Shown: positions 37,589 to 47,096, counted from the first letter of the stretch. The stretch is DNA of 64,000 nt from Enterococcus lactis (GCF_015751045.1 NZ_BNJW01000009.1:1-64000); one strand, 5' to 3'. Notes: generated by a model not told the origin, from the sequence alone. Made by a program: numbers and translations.

Positions 37589-37654
37589 ACCTTGTAATCT
37601 CAAAGACAACAAGGTATGGTTAAGGAGAACTTTGTCAACGAAGGAGAGAATCAC

Positions 37655-38182
37655 ATGCTTTATGTAACGAGACACGGAGAAACAACTTGGAACGCACAAG
37701 GATTAGTTTGCGGGCGGGCAGATGTGCCGCTGACTGAAAAAGGACAGATGCAGGCACAGGCACTAGCAGAAAAGGTAGTAGATTTGCCTGTTCCAATTAC
37801 GAAAATCATCCATTCCCCTCTTCAACGAGCAAGAGATACAGCACAAGCAGTAGCTGAACGTCTCAATTTGCCGATGACCGCTGATGAGCGATTGGTAGAA
37901 ATGGATTTTGGGGATTATGACGGACTGCCAAGCAAAGATGAAAACTTTCAAAAAGCGCGTTTAGCGTTTGCTGTACGTTTCCCAAATGGAGAGTCGGTCT
38001 TAGATGTGTACGCACGAATCGTTCCTTTATTGAAAGAATGCATGGAAGACGAAGAAAATGTCTACTTGTTAGTCTGTCATAATGCCTTGATAAGAGTGAT
38101 CAATGCTTATTTTCATCCAATGCCTAATGAAGGGTTCTTTACATTCATGGTAGACAATACAGAATTAATTTCTTATGAGTAA
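37655..38182 (+). CDS. Histidine phosphatase family protein (phosphoglycerate mutase-like)
   Basis: A 175-residue enzyme with the phosphohistidine motif YVTRHGETTWN at residues 3-13, a second conserved arginine block SPLQRARDTAQ and the late histidine in LLVCHNALIRVI. Members are broad small-molecule phosphatases or mutases; the substrate cannot be told. I start at ATG 37655 behind GAAGGAGAGAATCAC, dropping 13 upstream codons. It follows eat(A) by 66 bp and may be transcribed by read-through. A terminator follows. Confidence 0.85.
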   Translation: MLYVTRHGETTWNAQGLVCGRADVPLTEKGQMQAQALAEKVVDLPVPITKIIHSPLQRARDTAQAVAERLNLPMTADERLVEMDFGDYDGLPSKDENFQKARLAFAVRFPNGESVLDVYARIVPLLKECMEDEENVYLLVCHNALIRVINAYFHPMPNEGFFTFMVDNTELISYE

Positions 38183-38215
38183 TTAGACTTTTGTGTTATT
38201 TAAATAAAATGTTTC

Positions 38216-38250
38216 AAGGCACTGCTTTTTCTTAGCAGTGCCTTTTTTGT
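38216..38250 (+). terminator. Terminator after the histidine phosphatase gene
   Basis: AAGGCACTGC and GCAGTGCCTT with an intervening TTTTTCTTA and a T run. Confidence 0.88.
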
Positions 38251-38321
38251 GGCTGTGTCAATTCTTTTGGCAATATAAATCCAATTTTTAGAAATAAAAT
38301 TTAATTATTTTAACAAAAGTA

Positions 38322-38350
38322 TTGAAATTTTGTTTCTTTAGATATATACT
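38322..38350 (+). promoter_or_regulatory. Promoter of the MurNAc operon
   Basis: TTGAAA (38322-38327) and TATACT (38345-38350), 17 bp apart, about 45 bp before mupG. Confidence 0.7.
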
Positions 38351-38393
38351 CTAGTCATAGAAATGAATACGGATACAGAAAAAGAGGGATAAT

Positions 38394-39455
38394 ATGTTTG
38401 GCTTTTCAATATTTATGAATGATCCTTTGTCAGAAGAGAAGAAACAGTATATCCGCCAAATGGCATCCAATGGCTTTGTCGGTATTTTCACTTCCATGCA
38501 TATACCAGAAGATGATGTTTCGGCTTATCAAAATCGATTGATCGAACTAGGAAGCGAAGCGAAAAAGAATAAACTAGAGTTGATGGTCGATATTTCAGGA
38601 GAAGCATTGAAACGAGCTGGCTTTTCATTAGAAGATCTAACACCCTTGAAAGCAATTGGTGTAACAGGGTTAAGAATGGATTATCATATTTCTAATCAGC
38701 AGATCGCCGACTGGTCACATCAATTGAAAATCAGTTTGAATGCCAGCACGATCACGCCTAAAGATATCGATGAGTTGAAAGAAGCAGCGGCTGATTTCTC
38801 ACAGATCGAAGCTTGGCATAATTATTATCCACGTCCTGAAACAGGGCTGGACAAAGAATGGTATCAGGAAAAAAATCAATGGCTCAAAACTCAAGGATTC
38901 CTTGTCCAAGGCTTTGTACCAGGAGATACAGAGTTGAGAGGTCCACTGTATCAAGGATTACCGACTTTGGAAGAACATCGAGGGATCCATCCTCTAGCAG
39001 GCGCTCTTGATCTATTAGCAAGTAACACGGATATTGTTTATATCGGAGATGCAGGTCTGTCAGAACACGTTCAGGAGCAATTTGCTTCTTTCCAAAAAGA
39101 ACAGACAGTCTTGCTGCATACGGAATCTGTAGATGAAGATTTTTACGAATATATATTAGGAAAACATACGAATCGGCAAGATGATGCAAGAGATGTCATA
39201 CGAAGCGCAGATGCTCGTTTTCGAGAGATTCCGCCAATCCCTGTAAGAAATACAGCTAAGCGTATGAAAGGATCTATTACTTTAGATAACGAAAAGTATT
39301 TGCGCTATATGGGCGAGATCCAATTAACTAAATATGATTTGCCAGCGGATGAAAAAGTGAATGTAGTAGCCAAAGTCATCAAAGAAGAACTACCGCTGAT
39401 CAACCAAATCAAAGCTGGTATGAACTATCAATTTATAAGAAAAGAAGGAAGATAA
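38394..39455 (+). CDS. mupG: MurNAc-6-phosphate phosphatase-type protein (DUF871, MupG)
   Basis: A 353-residue DUF871 protein with a TIM-barrel N-terminal part (MFGFSIFMNDPLSEEKKQYI; GVTGLRMDYH; AWHNYYPRPETGLDKE) and a small C-terminal beta domain. In Staphylococcus MupG hydrolyses the 6-phospho-muropeptide disaccharide MurNAc-6P-GlcNAc in a cell-wall recycling operon with murQ and murP, exactly the neighbours here. So a 6-phospho-N-acetylmuramidase is the best functional reading. The start follows AAGAGGGATAAT. Confidence 0.88.
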   Translation: MFGFSIFMNDPLSEEKKQYIRQMASNGFVGIFTSMHIPEDDVSAYQNRLIELGSEAKKNKLELMVDISGEALKRAGFSLEDLTPLKAIGVTGLRMDYHISNQQIADWSHQLKISLNASTITPKDIDELKEAAADFSQIEAWHNYYPRPETGLDKEWYQEKNQWLKTQGFLVQGFVPGDTELRGPLYQGLPTLEEHRGIHPLAGALDLLASNTDIVYIGDAGLSEHVQEQFASFQKEQTVLLHTESVDEDFYEYILGKHTNRQDDARDVIRSADARFREIPPIPVRNTAKRMKGSITLDNEKYLRYMGEIQLTKYDLPADEKVNVVAKVIKEELPLINQIKAGMNYQFIRKEGR

Positions 39456-39458
39456 AAA

Positions 39459-40355
39459 ATGAGCAAAATCAATTTAGAGAACCTAACAACGGAACGCAGA
39501 AACCAAGAAACTTTTGGATTAGATGAAATGAGTATTTCTCAAGCAGTCCAACTAATGAACAAAGAAGATCAGAAAGTGGCCGCTGCTGTTGAAAAAGAAC
39601 TGACAAGTATCGAGCCAGTGATCGCCAACACGATTGAATCCTTTAAAAAAGGTGGTCGCTTGATTTATATGGGAGCTGGAACGAGTGGTAGACTTGGTGT
39701 ATTAGATGCTGCTGAATGTGTACCGACATTCGGTGTAGAACCGGAAATGGTCATAGGTCTAATTGCTGGTGGAGAAGAAGCAATGACTGTAGCCGTCGAA
39801 GGAGCCGAAGATTCTTATGAATTAGGGCAAGAAGATCTAATCAAGCTGAATTTAACAAAAAATGATATAGTTATTGGTATCGCAGCTAGCGGTCGTACAC
39901 CATATGTGATTGGTGGATTAGATTACGCAAAATCGATTGGTGCTGTTACAGGAACGATTTCTTGCAATAAACAAGCAGAAATCAGCAAGCATGCGGATTT
40001 CCCAATTGAAGTCGATGCAGGACCAGAATTTTTGACAGGCTCTACTCGATTGAAGTCAGGAACAGCACAAAAACTGATTTTGAATATGATTTCTACTATC
40101 AGTATGATCGGTATCGGTAAAGTATTCAATAACTTGATGGTCGACGTCAAACCAACAAATGAAAAACTAATCGAACGCTCAAAACGAATCATCATGCAAG
40201 CGACAGAAGCTGACTACGAAACAGCTGAAAAGTACTTTGAAGAAGCAGATCAAAATGTCAAACTGGCTATCGTCATGATTTTGACAAATAGTGATAAAGA
40301 GGCAGCTCAAGCAAAATTAGCTGAAGCAAACGGTTTTGTAAAAGGAACCTTATGA
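39459..40355 (+). CDS. murQ: N-acetylmuramic acid 6-phosphate etherase
   Basis: A 298-residue SIS-domain etherase that cleaves the lactyl ether of MurNAc-6P to give GlcNAc-6P and D-lactate. The hallmark [21 protein letters not shown] spans residues about 71-91 (split motif), followed by GVTPF-like and [15 protein letters not shown]-type blocks (here [15 protein letters not shown]). The C-terminus is a small UBA-like helical part. The gene starts 3 bp after mupG with GAAGGAAGATAAAA as binding site. Confidence 0.95.
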   Translation: MSKINLENLTTERRNQETFGLDEMSISQAVQLMNKEDQKVAAAVEKELTSIEPVIANTIESFKKGGRLIYMGAGTSGRLGVLDAAECVPTFGVEPEMVIGLIAGGEEAMTVAVEGAEDSYELGQEDLIKLNLTKNDIVIGIAASGRTPYVIGGLDYAKSIGAVTGTISCNKQAEISKHADFPIEVDAGPEFLTGSTRLKSGTAQKLILNMISTISMIGIGKVFNNLMVDVKPTNEKLIERSKRIIMQATEADYETAEKYFEEADQNVKLAIVMILTNSDKEAAQAKLAEANGFVKGTL

Positions 40356-40368
40356 GGGGGAAAAGACC

Positions 40369-42351
40369 ATGGCAAAAAACGAATTGACTTTGGAAGAACT
40401 GGCAAAACAAATTTATCAAGGAGCAGGCGGTATGGGCAATGTTGAAAGCATTGTCCACTGCATGACTCGTGTACGTATGAAGGTCATCAATGATGATCTT
40501 GTAAATATCTCGGAATTAAAAGCGATTCCAGGAGTACTTGGCGTAGTAGAGGATGAACAGCTCCAAGTCATCATCGGACCTGGGAAAGTGAACAAAGTAG
40601 CGCAGGAAATGGTTGACTTAGCAGGCGTGAAATTAGGAGAAAAACTTCCTTCTGCTAGTGCATCTACAGCAAGTTCTTCTGCATCTGGAAAAGACCGTGT
40701 AAACGAACGGGCACAAGAAATGAAAGCGGCACAAAAATCGAAACAAAAACCCTCTAAGATCAAATCGGTATTAAAAGACATCTCTAATATCTTTGTACCA
40801 ATGATCCCTGCATTTGTCGGTACTGGGATCGTGGCAGGGATTGCCGCAGTTTTAGCAAACTTAGTCACAGCTGGAACACTAGACGCAGGAACATGGCAAC
40901 AATATATCGATGTGATGAACATCTTGAAAAACGGGATGTTTAGCTATCTAGTTATCTATACAGGTATCAATGCTGCACAAGTTTTTGGTGCAACGCCAAC
41001 GCTTGGTGGAGTTATGGGGGCCGTTGTGATGCTGACAGGGATGAATCCGGAAGCACCACTGAAAAACTTGTTTACCGATGAAGCTCTTGCCGCTGGACAA
41101 GGCGGGATCTTAGGTGTTATCTTCGCAGTTTGGTTATTGTCAATCGTTGAGAAAAAACTGCATAAAGTAGTACCTGATGCGGTAGATATCATCGTTACGC
41201 CAACTCTTTCACTGATTGCCATCGGTCTGATCGAAATTTTCTTCATTATGCCTTTAGCAGGGTTCATTTCTGACGGCATGGTCGGTGGGATCAACTGGGT
41301 ACTTGGTGTTGGAGGAGCATTTGCCGGCTTCGTTCTAGGTACATTATTCTTGCCAATGGTCATGTTCGGACTACATCAGATTTTGACGCCAATCCATGTA
41401 CAAATGATTGATGAAACTGGTCGTACCTTATTGCTTCCAATTCTTGCGATGGCCGGAGCAGGACAAGTGGGTGCAGCATTGGCATTATGGATCCGCTGCA
41501 AAAAAGACAAAGAATTAACAGAAATGATCAAAGGGGCTTTACCAGTCGGAATCTTAGGAATCGGCGAACCATTGATTTACGGAGTAACATTACCTCTAGG
41601 ACGTCCATTTATTACTGCTTGTATCGGTGGAGGTATCGGTGGGGCAGTGATCGGAATGATCGGAAATGTCGGAGCAATCGCTATTGGACCTTCAGGAGCC
41701 GCTTTGATCCCATTGATCTCTGACGGTAAATGGTTAGGCTATATCCTTGGTTTATTGGCCGCTTACGCTGGTGGATTCGTTGCTACATTCTTCTTCGGTA
41801 TTCCTAAAGACCGTTTAGAAAAAGAAGAACTAGCGACCGAAACAGCCACAGTAAATGAAGTGCCTGAAAAAGCAGTACCTCAAGCTTCAGCTGAAAGTGT
41901 GACTATCCTCTCATCAGTCGCTGACGGAACAGTTGTTTCTTTAGATAAAGCAAGTGATCCAGTTTTTGCACAAAAAATGATGGGTGAAGGTTACTTTGTA
42001 GAACCAGAAAACGGACATATCTATTCTCCGGTTACTGGAGTAATAAGTTCTGTTTTCCCAACAAAACACGCTATCGGCATTACGACACCAAATGGCTTAG
42101 AAATCTTGCTTCACATGGGCATCAACACAGTTGACTTAGGCGGTACGCCATTCGATGTGAAAGTAACAGAAGGACAGCAAGTGACACCTGATACGCTTGT
42201 AGCAGAAGCTGACCTAGAAGCAATCAAAGCAGCAGACAAAGAAACCTCCATGATCGTCTTGGTAACCAATATGGATCGTGTAAAAAACTTTGTCTTGGAA
42301 AAAACAGGTAAAGCGAAAGCAAAAGCACCTGTGATGGATGTCAAAGCTTAA
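40369..42351 (+). CDS. murP: MurNAc-type PTS transporter, EIIBC with fused EIIA
   Basis: A 660-residue permease. EIIB is first, with the phosphorylated cysteine in SIVHCMTRVRM (near 32); then a low-complexity Ser/Ala and Lys-rich linker; then EIIC with GILGIGEPLIYGVTLPLGRPF (split motif); then a C-terminal EIIA with LLHMGINTVDLGG. E. coli and staphylococcal MurP lack EIIA, so the fused EIIA is notable. It delivers MurNAc-6P or the disaccharide phosphate to MurQ/MupG. ATG 40369 follows GAGGGGGAAAAGACC. No MurR regulator is in the operon. Confidence 0.88.
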   Translation: MAKNELTLEELAKQIYQGAGGMGNVESIVHCMTRVRMKVINDDLVNISELKAIPGVLGVVEDEQLQVIIGPGKVNKVAQEMVDLAGVKLGEKLPSASASTASSSASGKDRVNERAQEMKAAQKSKQKPSKIKSVLKDISNIFVPMIPAFVGTGIVAGIAAVLANLVTAGTLDAGTWQQYIDVMNILKNGMFSYLVIYTGINAAQVFGATPTLGGVMGAVVMLTGMNPEAPLKNLFTDEALAAGQGGILGVIFAVWLLSIVEKKLHKVVPDAVDIIVTPTLSLIAIGLIEIFFIMPLAGFISDGMVGGINWVLGVGGAFAGFVLGTLFLPMVMFGLHQILTPIHVQMIDETGRTLLLPILAMAGAGQVGAALALWIRCKKDKELTEMIKGALPVGILGIGEPLIYGVTLPLGRPFITACIGGGIGGAVIGMIGNVGAIAIGPSGAALIPLISDGKWLGYILGLLAAYAGGFVATFFFGIPKDRLEKEELATETATVNEVPEKAVPQASAESVTILSSVADGTVVSLDKASDPVFAQKMMGEGYFVEPENGHIYSPVTGVISSVFPTKHAIGITTPNGLEILLHMGINTVDLGGTPFDVKVTEGQQVTPDTLVAEADLEAIKAADKETSMIVLVTNMDRVKNFVLEKTGKAKAKAPVMDVKA

Positions 42352-42354
42352 TAA

Positions 42355-42425
42355 GATACTTCTGGAAAAAACGTTTATTCGGAAAAAGGGATTGTGACAC
42401 TTTTTTGTCGCAGCCCTTTTTTTAT
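42355..42425 (+). repeat. Modular repeat, locus 5 (truncated tail + terminator hairpin)
   Basis: ACTTCTGGAAAAAACGTTTATTCGG is the end of an F-type module, followed by hairpin GGATTGTGACA/TGTCGCAGCC and a T run. It acts as the MurNAc operon terminator. Confidence 0.75.
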
Positions 42426-42530
42426 TTGTTCCAGTTTTTTTATTTTTTAGAAAATGTAGTTCAAGTTAACGCTTCCTTTTAGGGTAAAATTATAGATGTG
42501 TCAAAATAAAAATAATTAGGAGATAGCTGT

Positions 42531-42939
42531 ATGAAAAAAATTTTTTCCTATGTCTAGTCACTATCATGCCAGTTATATTGTCCCCAGTAACCATTTTTAG
42601 CCAAACAGTCACAGTCAATGCATCAGAAATATCAAGTAATGAAAAAGAAGGAATCAGTACTCTATCAATAACAAGTCCAGTTTTTGACACTGATTATGAT
42701 AATATTCCAGCTGATATGTTGAATGAGACAGTTCAACCAAGAATTTTAGGTAAAGTTACCGTATTTGTAGCTGGTATAGTAGTAGGCTATATTGTTGATG
42801 GAATAATTATTTATAGGACTGGGCAACACCAGTATCACAACATATTGCAAATGCGATGAATGCTGCTAGAATATGGTATAATAATAAATTTACTTCTAAC
42901 TTATCGACGGTATGCTATGCTAATGGTGGAATATTTTGA
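42531..42939 (+). pseudogene. Secreted peptide gene broken by two one-base losses
   Basis: ATG 42531 follows AGGAGATAGCTGT but is stopped after MKKIFSYV. One extra base in the A7/T6 run gives a textbook signal peptide, MKKIFFLCLVTIMPVILSP..., with likely cleavage near VNA-SEIS. The frame then runs from 42566 through VFVAGIVVGYIVDGIIIYR and stops at 42859. One extra G at GG near 42816 carries it on as DWATPVSQHIANAMNAARIW ... CYANGGIF to 42939. The repaired product would be about 136 residues, with a glycine-rich hydrophobic segment. It looks like a bacteriocin or other exported peptide, but I do not recognise the family. Confidence 0.5.
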
Positions 42940-42985
42940 GGTAATGGAAGACCTTTTTCAGCACAAATTTAGACGGAGATAATTA

Positions 42986-43066
42986 ATGATGAAAAACAAA
43001 TGGCAATTAGTAATTGTTTTTATTATGGGTGTATGTATAGGGCTTTTATTGAGATCGTTTCTATAA
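42986..43066 (+). CDS. 26-residue hydrophobic membrane peptide
   Basis: ATG 42986 behind GACGGAGATAATTA encodes MMKNKWQLVIVFIMGV then CIGLLLRSFL: one transmembrane helix with cationic ends. It starts 47 bp after the broken secreted-peptide gene and precedes a terminator, so the two may be one transcript. It could be an immunity peptide, a small toxin, or neither. Confidence 0.45.
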   Translation: MMKNKWQLVIVFIMGVCIGLLLRSFL

Positions 43067-43111
43067 AAATAAAGAATAATAAAAAATATACAAGTAGTAG
43101 CTAAAAATTTT

Positions 43112-43160
43112 AATAAGCTGAACACTAAAAAATGTATCGAGGTGTCCAGCTTATTCTTTT
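43112..43160 (+). terminator. Terminator after the peptide genes
   Basis: AATAAGCTG-AACAC pairs with GTGTCCAGCTTATT, then CTTTTGTG. It also faces the convergent nrdI gene. Confidence 0.75.
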
Positions 43161-43163
43161 GTG

Positions 43164-43610
43164 TTATTTATTTTTTTCTGCCAAAATTTGATAAACGCGT
43201 GTCACATCAGATGGTGTTCCCCGTAATTCATAATCTGCCAAGAAAGGAAAGCCGAATCTTTGTGCGTATTGTTTGGCTGTCAGACAATATTGATTGTTGA
43301 AGTTTTTATTACCGCTACCGACTACACCAAGGCAAAGTTTGTGATTGTCTTCGTATTCCAGATATTCGCGCATCATTTCGGTCAAGATTTCTGTGTCACC
43401 GTTGTCTAACCCATTCCCACCGTCTAAATAAGTAGGAACGAAAGTAAAAAATGGTTCTGTTTCTTTCGTAAAATCACTATTTTCATGGATTTCTTTTAAA
43501 GTAACTTCAGGATTGACAGGATCTTCTGCATGCATTTTTTCAGCATATTCTGCTAGATGTTTGGCAAAAGCACGCGTATTTCCTGAAATCGATATATATA
43601 AAATGTTCAT
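43164..43610 (-). CDS. nrdI: Flavodoxin-like NrdI protein
   Basis: A 148-residue flavodoxin-fold protein. The FMN phosphate loop is SISGNTRAFAKH near residues 7-18; FVPTYLDGGNG and GVVGSGNKNFNNQYC are the NrdI-specific loops. NrdI supplies the oxidant that builds the manganese-tyrosyl cofactor of class Ib ribonucleotide reductase (NrdE/NrdF). No nrdE or nrdF lies in this window, so it is unlinked here. The start follows GGGGGATGATCC. It is convergent with the peptide genes. Confidence 0.9.
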   Translation of the reverse strand: MNILYISISGNTRAFAKHLAEYAEKMHAEDPVNPEVTLKEIHENSDFTKETEPFFTFVPTYLDGGNGLDNGDTEILTEMMREYLEYEDNHKLCLGVVGSGNKNFNNQYCLTAKQYAQRFGFPFLADYELRGTPSDVTRVYQILAEKNK

Positions 43611-43819
43611 GGATCATCCCCCAATTCTTTCCCTTTAGTATAGCATCTTTTTAAGTTTTTTGGTGGTGTAATTTGGAAAGGGACTAGGCGCTTTGCTTGT
43701 ATAATGAGAAAAAAGTCGGTAGAATTATATTTCTATTAAAGTTTTTATTAATTAAGTAAAAATAAAAAAGGTTTGTTATACTTTTTTATAAAAGCGGTTT
43801 TACTTTGGAGGATGCTTAC

Positions 43820-45244
43820 ATGGATACAGAGCAACAGAAAAAAGGAATTGGTTTGATTCCACTTGCTGCCTTAGTGATTGGTTCAGCGATTGGAGGTGGC
43901 GTATTTGGTATTATGACGGACATCTCCGGATCGGCTGGCGGCCCAGCTATTTTCAGCTGGGTACTCGTAGGAACAGCAATGTTGATGCTCTCCTTATCGA
44001 TCAATAATATCAATAAAAAACGTCCAGATTTAAAAGGCGGGATCTTTAGTTACGCAGAAGAAGGTTTTGGCCGTTTCGCTGGTTTTATCAGCGGTTGGGG
44101 TTACTGGCTCACATGCTGGTTAGGAAACGTGGCGTTCGCAACATTGTTAATGAGTGCATTAGGTTATTTCTTCCCCGTATTCGAAGGTGGTCAAAATGTG
44201 GCATCGATCGTGATGAGTACGATCTTCTTATGGGGATATGCATGGCTAGTGAATCGGGGAGTTGAAAATGCTAGCTTTGTCAATGCTATCGTCACGTTTT
44301 GTAAATTAGTGCCATTATTTTTATTTATTGTAGTAGCTATCAGCACCTTTTCGATCCAACAATTCATTAATAACTTTTCTAGCGATATCATATTGAATGC
44401 GAATGGGCAGCCGATCCCGTTTTCTAGTCAAGTATTGAGCTGCATCATGGTGATGCTCTGGGTATTCGTTGGTATTGAAGGAGCTTCTGTCGTAGGCTCA
44501 CGAGCAAAAAAACAATCGGATGTTGGGAAAGCAACGATTCTAGGGATATTCGGTTTGATCATTATTTACGTCTTGGTTTCCATGCTTCCATATGGCACAA
44601 TGACGATGAATCAGCTGCAAACGATCAAAGCGCAACCTGCTATGGGATATGTATTTGAAATGATGGTTGGTAAATGGGGGGCGGTCGTGATCAACGGTGG
44701 TTTGATCATTTCTTTAGTTGGGGTTTGGCTCTCATGGACGATCTTGCCGATTGAAACAATGGGGAATATGGCTGAGGACGGACTTTTGCCTAAAGCATGG
44801 GGAAAACTCAACAAAAATGGTGCACCAACTTATGCTATCGTATTGACGACGTTATGTACGAATGTCTTTTTACTTTCATTATTATTCACTGACAGTGCGT
44901 ATAACTTTGCTTATACACTTGGTACAGCAGCGATTTTCTTCACGTGGCTTTTCTTAGGACTGTACCAAATGAAGCTTTCTTATCAGCGAAAAGAATGGGT
45001 CCAATTTTTAGTAGGGCTTTTAGCAAGTGCTTTTCAAGTATGGGCCATGCTAGTCGTAGCCTTTAATGAAGTGATGCTTGTTCTTGTTCTTTTCTTACCA
45101 GGCATTTATTTTTACCTCAAAGCACGTAAAGAGCAAAACGAACCTGTACAACATATCCACTTAGATAAGATTTTACTTATCGGTGTGACGATGGTCGGAG
45201 TAATCGCAATGGTTTTATTTGCCACTGGGATGCTTCACGTATAG
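43820..45244 (+). CDS. Basic amino acid/polyamine antiporter (APA/ArcD-like family)
   Basis: A 474-residue APC-superfamily transporter with about 12-13 membrane segments. LIPLAALVIGSAIGGGVFGIM is the first helix (split motif GSAIGGGVF), with later blocks VFVGIEGASVVGSRA and LSWTILPIETMGNMAEDGLLPK typical of arginine/ornithine-type antiporters. I start at ATG 43820 behind TTGGAGGATGCTTAC. No arginine deiminase genes are adjacent, so the substrate pair (arginine/ornithine, lysine/cadaverine, other) is open. Repeat locus 6 follows directly. Confidence 0.85.
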   Translation: MDTEQQKKGIGLIPLAALVIGSAIGGGVFGIMTDISGSAGGPAIFSWVLVGTAMLMLSLSINNINKKRPDLKGGIFSYAEEGFGRFAGFISGWGYWLTCWLGNVAFATLLMSALGYFFPVFEGGQNVASIVMSTIFLWGYAWLVNRGVENASFVNAIVTFCKLVPLFLFIVVAISTFSIQQFINNFSSDIILNANGQPIPFSSQVLSCIMVMLWVFVGIEGASVVGSRAKKQSDVGKATILGIFGLIIIYVLVSMLPYGTMTMNQLQTIKAQPAMGYVFEMMVGKWGAVVINGGLIISLVGVWLSWTILPIETMGNMAEDGLLPKAWGKLNKNGAPTYAIVLTTLCTNVFLLSLLFTDSAYNFAYTLGTAAIFFTWLFLGLYQMKLSYQRKEWVQFLVGLLASAFQVWAMLVVAFNEVMLVLVLFLPGIYFYLKARKEQNEPVQHIHLDKILLIGVTMVGVIAMVLFATGMLHV

Positions 45245-45253
45245 AAGTATAAA

Positions 45254-45410
45254 GAGAGGCTGTGAAGCCTGTCGTTTATTCAAAAAAGAAGCGGTGACAA
45301 CATTCGTGTCACTGCTTCTTTTTCCGAATAAAGGGTGTTCAAGAAGTAGCTTCTTCTAAAAATAAGCCGAAATTTCTTGAAACTGACCACTTCTGTCACA
45401 ACCTTTTTTT
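45254..45410 (+). repeat. Modular palindromic repeat, locus 6 (terminator hairpin + F module)
   Basis: A short GAGAGGCTGTGAAGCC start, tail CGTTTATTC, hairpin GAAGCGGTGACAAC/GTGTCACTGCTTC with T run, then a reversed F-type module from GGGTGTTCAAGAAGTAGC to CACTTCTGTCACAACC. It fills the space between convergent genes. Confidence 0.8.
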
Positions 45411-45420
45411 TAATGAACCA

Positions 45421-46194
45421 TCATACATTTTTTCGCTTGAATACGAGGTATCCCAATGCTAAGAACAAAGCAATGTAAGCTAAATTGCCAAACAGCATTT
45501 GATTAGTAGAAAGATGAGTCAATTGCTTCATGATCTCTTCGTTGCCAATTTGGTTTTGCAGATTCAGCATACTGATTGGATTCCATTTGATCCACTCCCA
45601 TTTTTGAATGAGTGCGATGAGGATACCAGATATGATTGATGAAGCAAAATAAAAGACGATTCCTGCTGAGATGGAGGCACCGGAACTATTGATAAAACAA
45701 GCAATCATCAACACTAAACTTAAAATCAGCCATAAACCGATATAACTACCCAAAGTATAAGTGCACAAGCTTTGGATTAGTGTCTGACCAGTAGAAATCT
45801 TCTCCGTAAAGGAAATCGAAGGGAAAAGGATCAGTTTCATCAACACGGTGATAATAATAGCTAAAAGGTATAAATAAATAGAATAAATAACTAATGTGAT
45901 CCATTTGCTTACTAATATTTCTCCTCGAGAATACTTTCGATAAAGGAGATTTTTCAATGTACCATATTGTGATTCCATTGAAATGATCGTACTTGCAGCA
46001 GCAATCATGATAAAGACGATCCAAGATGTGGCACTGAAAAGCTGAGCAGTCATTTCAACTGGATCAATGATCGTCGTGTATTTTTTGGCTAGAAGTGCTG
46101 TTCCTATGAGCAAAGCGACTAATAGAACAGATAAAACAGCAGACGACTTTTTCTTGATCAATTTAAATAATTCTTGTTTTACAAGCAATGTCAT
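45421..46194 (-). CDS. ABC-2 type permease, Bcr/lantibiotic-immunity-like
   Basis: A 257-residue membrane protein with about six transmembrane helices, of the ABC-2 class that pairs with a separate ATPase. The start MTLLVKQELFKLIKKKSS and the hydrophobic distribution match bacitracin/lantibiotic self-protection permeases. Its ATG overlaps the ATPase stop by four bases (46191-46194), so the pair is translated together. Export or expulsion of a peptide antibiotic is the family role; no sensor kinase is adjacent. Confidence 0.85.
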   Translation of the reverse strand: MTLLVKQELFKLIKKKSSAVLSVLLVALLIGTALLAKKYTTIIDPVEMTAQLFSATSWIVFIMIAAASTIISMESQYGTLKNLLYRKYSRGEILVSKWITLVIYSIYLYLLAIIITVLMKLILFPSISFTEKISTGQTLIQSLCTYTLGSYIGLWLILSLVLMIACFINSSGASISAGIVFYFASSIISGILIALIQKWEWIKWNPISMLNLQNQIGNEEIMKQLTHLSTNQMLFGNLAYIALFLALGYLVFKRKNV

Positions 46195-47096
46195 TTTTCT
46201 TCTTCCCCCTTTACTGAATCCAGAATTTCCAATAGGGAAGATTCCAAATCATTCGTCAGATGCTGGACATCTGTCACATGGATATTTTCTGCAGACAATA
46301 ACTGGATCACAGTTCCTAATAATTCTTCGTTTTCTTTTAGAAGCTTGATTTTATCAGGATCTTCCAAGGGATATCCAGCGTCTGTCAAGATCGTTCGAGC
46401 AGCTTGATCATTTGTTGTAGAGATAACGATGAAATCTTGCGCTGTTTGGTTCAATTCAGTCATTGTACATTGTTTGATGATCTTTCCTTGATTGATCAGG
46501 ATCAGCTCATCGACCATTTTTTCAAGCTCGCTGAGTAAGTGACTGGAGATCAAGAAAGAGGTGCCCTGAGTAGCCAAGTCGGTAATAATTTTTCGCACAT
46601 CTCTTGTTGCTTGTGGATCCAAACCGTTCATCGGCTCATCTAAAATAACGATAGACGGATGATTCAGTAAGGCAAGAGCAATTCCCAATTTTTGTTTCAT
46701 TCCCAACGAGTAGGATTTCGCTTTTTTGTGAATGTACTTTTCCATCTTGAGCTGATTCACGATAGTGTCGATAGCAGATACATCGTTTGTTTCAGAGAAT
46801 AACTTCAGATGAGCATAACCTGTTAAGAATGGATAGATACCCGGATATTCGATCAATGCTCCTACTTGTTCTAATCCTTTATGACTAGAGGGAGAAATCT
46901 CATTTTCACCAATACGGATCGTTCCTTCCGAGTAATGGATCAGTCCTAAAATAGCTTTCATAATCGTTGTTTTTCCAGCGCCATTAGGACCTACTAATCC
47001 AACGATTTTGCCAGGAGATAAGCTAAAACTGACATCGCTGAGGGCTTGTTTGTGACCAAAGTTCTTGGATAATTCTTGGACCGAAAGACTTTTCAA
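46191..47096 (-). CDS. ABC transporter ATPase, BcrA-like
   Basis: A 301-residue ATPase. Walker A GLVGPNGAGKTTIMKAI, signature YSLGMKQKLGIALALL, and Walker B IVILDEPMNGLDPQA are all present, followed by about 90 residues of C-terminal tail as in BcrA-type proteins. It powers the permease encoded directly downstream. The start follows AAAGGAGTGAATATT. A role in defence against bacteriocins or bacitracin-like drugs is likely by family. Confidence 0.9.
   Translation of the reverse strand: MKSLSVQELSKNFGHKQALSDVSFSLSPGKIVGLVGPNGAGKTTIMKAILGLIHYSEGTIRIGENEISPSSHKGLEQVGALIEYPGIYPFLTGYAHLKLFSETNDVSAIDTIVNQLKMEKYIHKKAKSYSLGMKQKLGIALALLNHPSIVILDEPMNGLDPQATRDVRKIITDLATQGTSFLISSHLLSELEKMVDELILINQGKIIKQCTMTELNQTAQDFIVISTTNDQAARTILTDAGYPLEDPDKIKLLKENEELLGTVIQLLSAENIHVTDVQHLTNDLESSLLEILDSVKGEEEK

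Noticed and set aside
40416-40922. 168-codon frame on the minus strand inside murP
   Set aside because: Shadow of the murP frame; composition mirrors the sense codons.
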